Shown here in pieces: positions 7,783-10,523 of a stretch of DNA of 10,523 nt (position 1 is its first letter; each line of letters begins with the position of its first letter). The stretch is taken from the NCBI GenBank assembly GCA_002395155.1, contig DGWD01000018.1, positions 63,746-74,268 of the forward strand, read 5' to 3'. Both the position numbers and the translations under genes were made by a program. Under the pieces are notes generated by a model that worked only from the letters and a program-made list of their open reading frames with translations, did no database searches and was not told where the DNA came from. This DNA comes from Treponema sp. UBA4267. GTDB taxonomy: Bacteria > Spirochaetota > Spirochaetia > Treponematales > Treponemataceae.

Positions 7783-8439
7783 ATGCTTTTTATTTTTGAT
7801 ATGGGAGGAGTCGTAACCTCCACTTTTAAGATTGACTCAATTTTTGAAAAATTACATCTTAGCCGTCAGGATTTTTATCAAATCTGTAAATTAAATGATA
7901 AAGATATCTGGCATAAATTGGAAATCGGCCAGATTGATATTAACGCCTTTTGGAAGGAATTTAACTTGAGAGTTGAAGTTCTTCAAAGAGAAAATTACGA
8001 TAATATTCTAGCCTTAGGCGACACCTTATCTGACGAAAATGATATTTCAAATATTCCTCAAGTAAAAAATGACTTATTCAGACTTTATTTTCACCCACAA
8101 TTGAATACAAAAACAGTTGAACTTATAAATGCCTTACGAAAAAAACATAGAGTTGTTTGCGGAACAAATACAATACAAAGCCATTGGGAAAACCATCTGG
8201 AGCGTGGAGACTATGCTTTTTTTGACCAGACCTACGCTTCTAATAAAATAGGTCTTGCAAAACCAGACCCAGATTTTTTCAAAACTATTCTGGAAGCAGA
8301 AGGATATAAGGCTCAGGATTCTTTTTTTGTAGATGATAAAGAAGAAAACTGCAGTGCTGCTGCATCAGTTGGAATAAATACAAAACTGATGAAAAGCCCT
8401 GATGATTTGTATAAGGAATGGATTAAATTTGCAGAATAA
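7783..8439 (+). CDS. HAD-superfamily hydrolase, YihX/epoxide-hydrolase-N-like subgroup
   Basis: HAD hydrolases remove phosphate (or halide) from small molecules through an aspartyl intermediate. All four motifs are present: I, FDMGGV (nucleophile Asp6); II, CGTNT (Thr128); III, KPDPDFF (Lys160); IV, FVDDKEEN (Asp184, Asp185). Motif I has Gly in place of the usual second Asp, as in the YihX-like branch (FDxGxV), where phosphatase activity on sugar phosphates is known. An alpha-helical cap of about 100 residues follows motif I (HLSRQDFYQICKL onward). I chose ATG 7783 (218 residues): an upstream TTG at 7711 keeps the frame open but would overlap the divergent gene and put 24 unrelated residues before MLFIFDMGG. 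The substrate cannot be read from sequence. The 3' end abuts the converging lipoprotein gene with one base between. Confidence 0.88.
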   Translation: MLFIFDMGGVVTSTFKIDSIFEKLHLSRQDFYQICKLNDKDIWHKLEIGQIDINAFWKEFNLRVEVLQRENYDNILALGDTLSDENDISNIPQVKNDLFRLYFHPQLNTKTVELINALRKKHRVVCGTNTIQSHWENHLERGDYAFFDQTYASNKIGLAKPDPDFFKTILEAEGYKAQDSFFVDDKEENCSAAASVGINTKLMKSPDDLYKEWIKFAE

Positions 8440-8440
8440 A

Positions 8441-9466
8441 TTAATTACCGGTCTGAGCACGCAATCTTTCAGCAAGTTTTATTTCATTCTGAATATCTTT
8501 TAATCCGGTAAGAATTCTTTCATCCTGATAAATACTATATAGTTCCTTCATCATTTTTTCAGCCATAGAAAGATTACCTCTAGCCATATCTAGCATTGCA
8601 GCATTGTAACCAGCCTCCATCATTCCTGTCGAAAAATACAAGTCGTAAAAGGCCTGATAACTTTCTTCAATTTCACCTTTTTTGGCAAGATTGTTTGCAT
8701 TCTTAAAGGCTTCATTCTTCGTCTTATCTTCCATCAACTCAATTGATTTTGTAACAACATAAGGCTGAAGCAAGCATAAAATATCCTGCCCCTTATGGTA
8801 GACTTGTTTTTTGAGCATACTATATGGATCTGGTAAATCAGATTTGGAATGACATGTAGAAGAACTTGTCTCAAGGGAAAAATTTCTATAAGAAATAACT
8901 TTATTTGTAACAGCATCAACCAACTGGTAATTACAACTTAAATGTACAGTTCGTTTATATTCATCTTTATAGTCGTATTTTGCCTTAACAAATCTACCGT
9001 CTTCTGTGTAATATTCATCCGAAATCTTAGTCTTTTCAACATTATGTTCATCATTTACATGAAAATCAGTGCTACTACCCAACAAATAAACATCAACAGG
9101 TGGAGTACGACTGTTTTTTAAAGCATTTTGAACAGACTCAGACGAAACCAAATCAATATATTTTGATGAAGCAAGCCCTCCCTCAATCGTTGTTTTTAAT
9201 AAATTCAAAAGGTTTTCTTCATAAGGATTTTTATTGTCAAATATTTGAAAAAAAGTACCAATTGCAGAAACCACAGCATATTCGGAATCTACCATCGTTG
9301 AATATGAACTTGAAGGCTTAAAAGGTAAAACAGCTATCGACTTAGCCCCCTGTAAATCTAATTTAGCAGGCCGAAGCATTTTTACATTTACAGTAGTAGC
9401 ACACGAAAGTAGAAGGAATGTAAAAACCGCGATAAATAAAATACCAATAAATTTTTTATTAAACAT
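8441..9466 (-). CDS. Putative lipoprotein with C-terminal TPR-like repeats
   Basis: The protein starts with a lipoprotein signal peptide: MFNKK, a hydrophobic stretch, then the lipobox LLSC with Cys22 as the lipidation site, so it is expected to be anchored in a membrane facing the periplasm or the surface. Residues about 35-60 read PAKLDLQGAKSIAVLPFKP, a pattern seen at the start of the CsgG-like and related envelope lipoprotein domains; the middle part (about 60-215) is consistent with such an alpha/beta domain but I cannot assign it firmly. Residues about 245-335 are helical with TPR-like spacing (AKKGEIEESYQAFYDLY, then NAAMLDMARGNLSMAEKMMKELY), suggesting a protein-protein contact region. 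Start choice is secure: a GGGGAG ribosome site lies 5 bases upstream. It is 67 bases downstream of the HAD phosphatase gene on the same strand. Length is 341 residues. Confidence 0.82.
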   Translation of the reverse strand: MFNKKFIGILFIAVFTFLLLSCATTVNVKMLRPAKLDLQGAKSIAVLPFKPSSSYSTMVDSEYAVVSAIGTFFQIFDNKNPYEENLLNLLKTTIEGGLASSKYIDLVSSESVQNALKNSRTPPVDVYLLGSSTDFHVNDEHNVEKTKISDEYYTEDGRFVKAKYDYKDEYKRTVHLSCNYQLVDAVTNKVISYRNFSLETSSSTCHSKSDLPDPYSMLKKQVYHKGQDILCLLQPYVVTKSIELMEDKTKNEAFKNANNLAKKGEIEESYQAFYDLYFSTGMMEAGYNAAMLDMARGNLSMAEKMMKELYSIYQDERILTGLKDIQNEIKLAERLRAQTGN

Positions 9467-9471
9467 ATAAA

Positions 9472-9477
9472 CTCCCC
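9472..9477 (-). promoter_or_regulatory. Strong ribosome binding site (GGGGAG) of the lipoprotein gene
   Basis: On the minus strand GGGGAG stands 5 bases before ATG 9466. It fixes the start and contrasts with the ribosome-site-free starts of five other genes here. Confidence 0.75.
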
Positions 9478-9533
9478 AAAATCACATTCTACTTAATGTA
9501 ATTAATTTAAATAAGATCCAAGAATATACTTTT

Positions 9534-10166
9534 TTATATAACTTTTAATAAATCTGAAAAATTTTCAATTTTTGCTAAATACTTTTCATCATCAGGTTTA
9601 CCAAATCCATACGAAGCCCAAACAAAAGGAATAGAAGCCTTTTTACAAGCATCATAATCACCTTGCGTATCACCAACATAGACAGCATTCTTAAGATTAT
9701 TTCTTTTTATTACCAGTGCTATATTCTGATCCTTATTTAAGCCCGTATTACCATAACATTCAAAATCAGTTATGAAGCTAGTAATTTTATTTTTCTCCAT
9801 CACAACTTCAATATAACCTTTCTGACAGTTAGATACGATAAATATAGGTATTTTTTTTGAAAGATTTTCAATAGTTTCAACAACACCCTTGTATGTAATG
9901 TTTTTGGTGTTGGAATGCAAGGCTTTTTGTTCTTCCTGACAGCATTTTTCCATTAAAATATATTTTTCATCCTCACTCAAAGACGAAAAAAGATTATCAG
10001 CAATAGTTTTCATTGTTTTCCCAAACTGCCCTTTTAGAATCTGAGCAGTAACATGTTCCAGCTTAGGAAAATTATTATCAATTGCAATATTCCATGCTTC
10101 AGCCACAATAGAAGTTGTATCCCAGATAGTCCCATCTACATCCAAAATAATACCGTCAAATATCAT
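9534..10166 (-). CDS. HAD-superfamily phosphatase, phosphoglycolate-phosphatase-like
   Basis: A 210-residue HAD-IA enzyme, resembling the Gph/PGMB-like group. Motif I is LDVDGT (nucleophile Asp9, acid/base Asp11), motif II IVSNCQKG (Ser112), motif III Lys145 in TGLNKDQN, motif IV VGDTQGD (Asp166, Asp170). The helical cap spans about residues 17-90. Substrates in this group include phosphoglycolate and hexose phosphates; the sequence does not decide. I chose ATG 10166: the frame stays open upstream to 10370, but those 68 extra codons run through the GC-rich repeat and into the hairpin region, and they precede a perfectly normal HAD N-terminus (MIFDGIILDVDGT). An extended -10 box lies 7 bases before this ATG. 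It is likely upstream of and possibly co-transcribed with the lipoprotein gene. Confidence 0.9.
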   Translation of the reverse strand: MIFDGIILDVDGTIWDTTSIVAEAWNIAIDNNFPKLEHVTAQILKGQFGKTMKTIADNLFSSLSEDEKYILMEKCCQEEQKALHSNTKNITYKGVVETIENLSKKIPIFIVSNCQKGYIEVVMEKNKITSFITDFECYGNTGLNKDQNIALVIKRNNLKNAVYVGDTQGDYDACKKASIPFVWASYGFGKPDDEKYLAKIENFSDLLKVI

Positions 10167-10173
10167 ACAAAAA

Positions 10174-10182
10174 AATATACCA
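10174..10182 (-). promoter_or_regulatory. Extended -10 element (TGGTATATT) for the HAD phosphatase
   Basis: On the minus strand TGG precedes TATATT, matching the TGn extended -10 form, which can work without a good -35. It ends 7 bases before ATG 10166, and no ribosome site lies in between. It also supports 10166 rather than an upstream start. Confidence 0.4.
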
Positions 10183-10250
10183 TAATTTTCAAAAAAAATC
10201 TGACGTAATAAAATCCCAATCCAATCATTTTCACTTATAATAAAAATATT

Positions 10251-10350
10251 GCGAGCCCCCAACATCCAAGCGGACTTCCGGCATTCGCTAACGCTCACAG
10301 TCCTCGCTACGCTGCGGTCTGCAAGTGCCTCCAGCCCTGGAGCGTAGATC
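10251..10350. repeat. GC-rich palindrome-containing intergenic sequence, probable dispersed repeat
   Basis: These 100 bases hold 63 G+C, against a strongly AT-rich background. They contain a small hairpin CGGA-CT-TCCG (10271-10280), the pair GGACT/AGTCC (10272-10276 with 10299-10303), two near copies of TCGCTAACGCT (10285-10295 and, lacking one A, 10304-10313), and a perfect 6-bp palindrome CTCCAG-CC-CTGGAG (10329-10342). On the minus strand it happens to be open and would encode SVARTVSVSEC-type sequence in frame with the HAD gene. Composition and palindromes suggest a REP-like or other multicopy element. Only one copy is visible, so copy number is inference. Confidence 0.55.
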
Positions 10351-10512
10351 GAATCACAACTACCCGTCAAACGGGTGGTTTGCTCTTAGCCTATAAGGCT
10401 AAGGGTCTCAAGCCGAGACTTAAGTTCCACGCTTTCACATACGTTCAAGCCTATTGCAGCTTGTCACCCGCTGGCTCTTAAAGAACCTTTTGTACTACTA
10501 TTTCAGGTTCGC
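10351..10512 (+). ncRNA. Probable omega RNA (HEARO-like) of an IscB system
   Basis: HEARO/omega RNAs lie directly 5' of iscB and guide the nuclease using the host sequence at their 5' end. Here a dense series of stems is seen: a 10-bp hairpin with one G-U (10358-10367 with 10371-10380, loop CAA); a 7-9 bp hairpin CTTAGCC-TATAA-GGCTAAG (10385-10403, extendable to 10383-10405); GTCTC-AAGCC-GAGAC (10405-10419); CAAGC/GCTTG (10446-10450 with 10459-10463); and GAACCT/AGGTTC (10483-10488 with 10505-10510), ending 2 bases before the ATG. The AGCC loop of the third hairpin can pair with GGCT (10473-10476), a possible pseudoknot. The order of stems and the GGTTCGCATG end resemble HEARO sequences as I remember them. 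A structured leader of another transposon is the alternative. Confidence 0.6.
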
Positions 10513-10523
10513 ATGTTTATCAA
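10513..10523 (+). CDS. First codons of a probable iscB nuclease gene (cut by window edge)
   Basis: ATG TTT ATC AA at 10513 reads M-F-I-(N/K). IscB proteins often start with a short hydrophobic strand such as MFVxV before the PLMP motif, so this beginning fits, but three and a half codons prove nothing alone. The call rests on position: an ATG two bases after the last stem of the presumed omega RNA. There is no separate Shine-Dalgarno other than AGG in the final stem (10505-10507), which would be sequestered when that stem forms. IsrB (no HNH domain) or an unrelated transposon gene are alternatives. Confidence 0.4.

Larger units (their letters stand above)
10351..10523 (+). mobile_element. Left end of a probable ISC (IscB-type, IS200/IS605-related) element, truncated
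   Basis: A structured RNA region ending at a start codon, next to a repeat and at the point where base composition changes, fits the left end of an ISC element. No inverted terminal repeat is expected for this class. The exact left border is uncertain by about 10 bases around 10347-10358. The nuclease body, the right end and any target motif are beyond the window. Confidence 0.5.

Noticed and set aside
10251..10370. Minus-strand coding potential through the GC-rich repeat
   Set aside because: It is explained as an accidental open frame in a repeat; the HAD domain begins normally at 10166 with its own -10-like box.
10358..10419. Rho-independent terminator or riboswitch reading of the right-end hairpins
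   Set aside because: None of the stems is followed by a T-run, and the series does not match a riboswitch class I know; the position right before an ATG fits an omega RNA better.
10355..10523. CRISPR array or tracrRNA
   Set aside because: There are no regularly spaced direct repeats and no cas gene in view.

Overview
The window is AT-rich except for about 270 bases at its right end. It reads as chromosomal housekeeping DNA from a spirochaete, most likely a host-associated Treponema. That call rests on the overall feel of the proteins (an oversized signal peptidase I, a treponeme-like SecA, a small lipoprotein with a TPR-like tail), not on any marker that settles it. No rRNA, tRNA or CRISPR array is visible.

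Layout: the 3' part of secA runs in from the left edge on the plus strand and ends at a strong hairpin terminator at 2573-2618. Because the terminator has an A-run on one side and a T-run on the other, it can also stop the minus-strand lepB-type signal peptidase gene (2662-4386). A tatD-type metal-dependent hydrolase (4467-5171, minus) lies upstream of lepB. It is divergent from a 72-residue unknown protein (5258-5476, plus). Next comes a tight minus-strand pair, rlmI-like rRNA methyltransferase (6459-7721) then miaA (5528-6457), separated by one base. A HAD-family hydrolase (7783-8439, plus) starts divergently from rlmI and converges, with a one-base gap, on a lipoprotein gene (8441-9466, minus). 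A second HAD phosphatase (9534-10166, minus) lies upstream of the lipoprotein gene.

The functions are mostly core ones: protein export (SecA, then signal peptidase I), RNA modification (RlmI-like, MiaA), and phosphate-ester or nucleic-acid turnover (two HADs, TatD). Five of the seven genes with a visible start have a TATAAT-like hexamer only 6-8 bases before the ATG and no Shine-Dalgarno sequence, which suggests leaderless mRNAs. The other two have clear GGGAG-type ribosome sites.

The right end changes character. Positions 10251-10350 are about 63% G+C, full of short inverted repeats, and look like an intergenic repeat. Directly after it, 10351-10512 folds into a series of hairpins that ends at an ATG at 10513. 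This arrangement matches the left end of an IscB-type (ISC/HEARO) element: an omega RNA immediately upstream of the RNA-guided nuclease gene, whose body lies beyond the window. If so, the guide would be the end of the GC-rich repeat. This is the most interesting part of the window.
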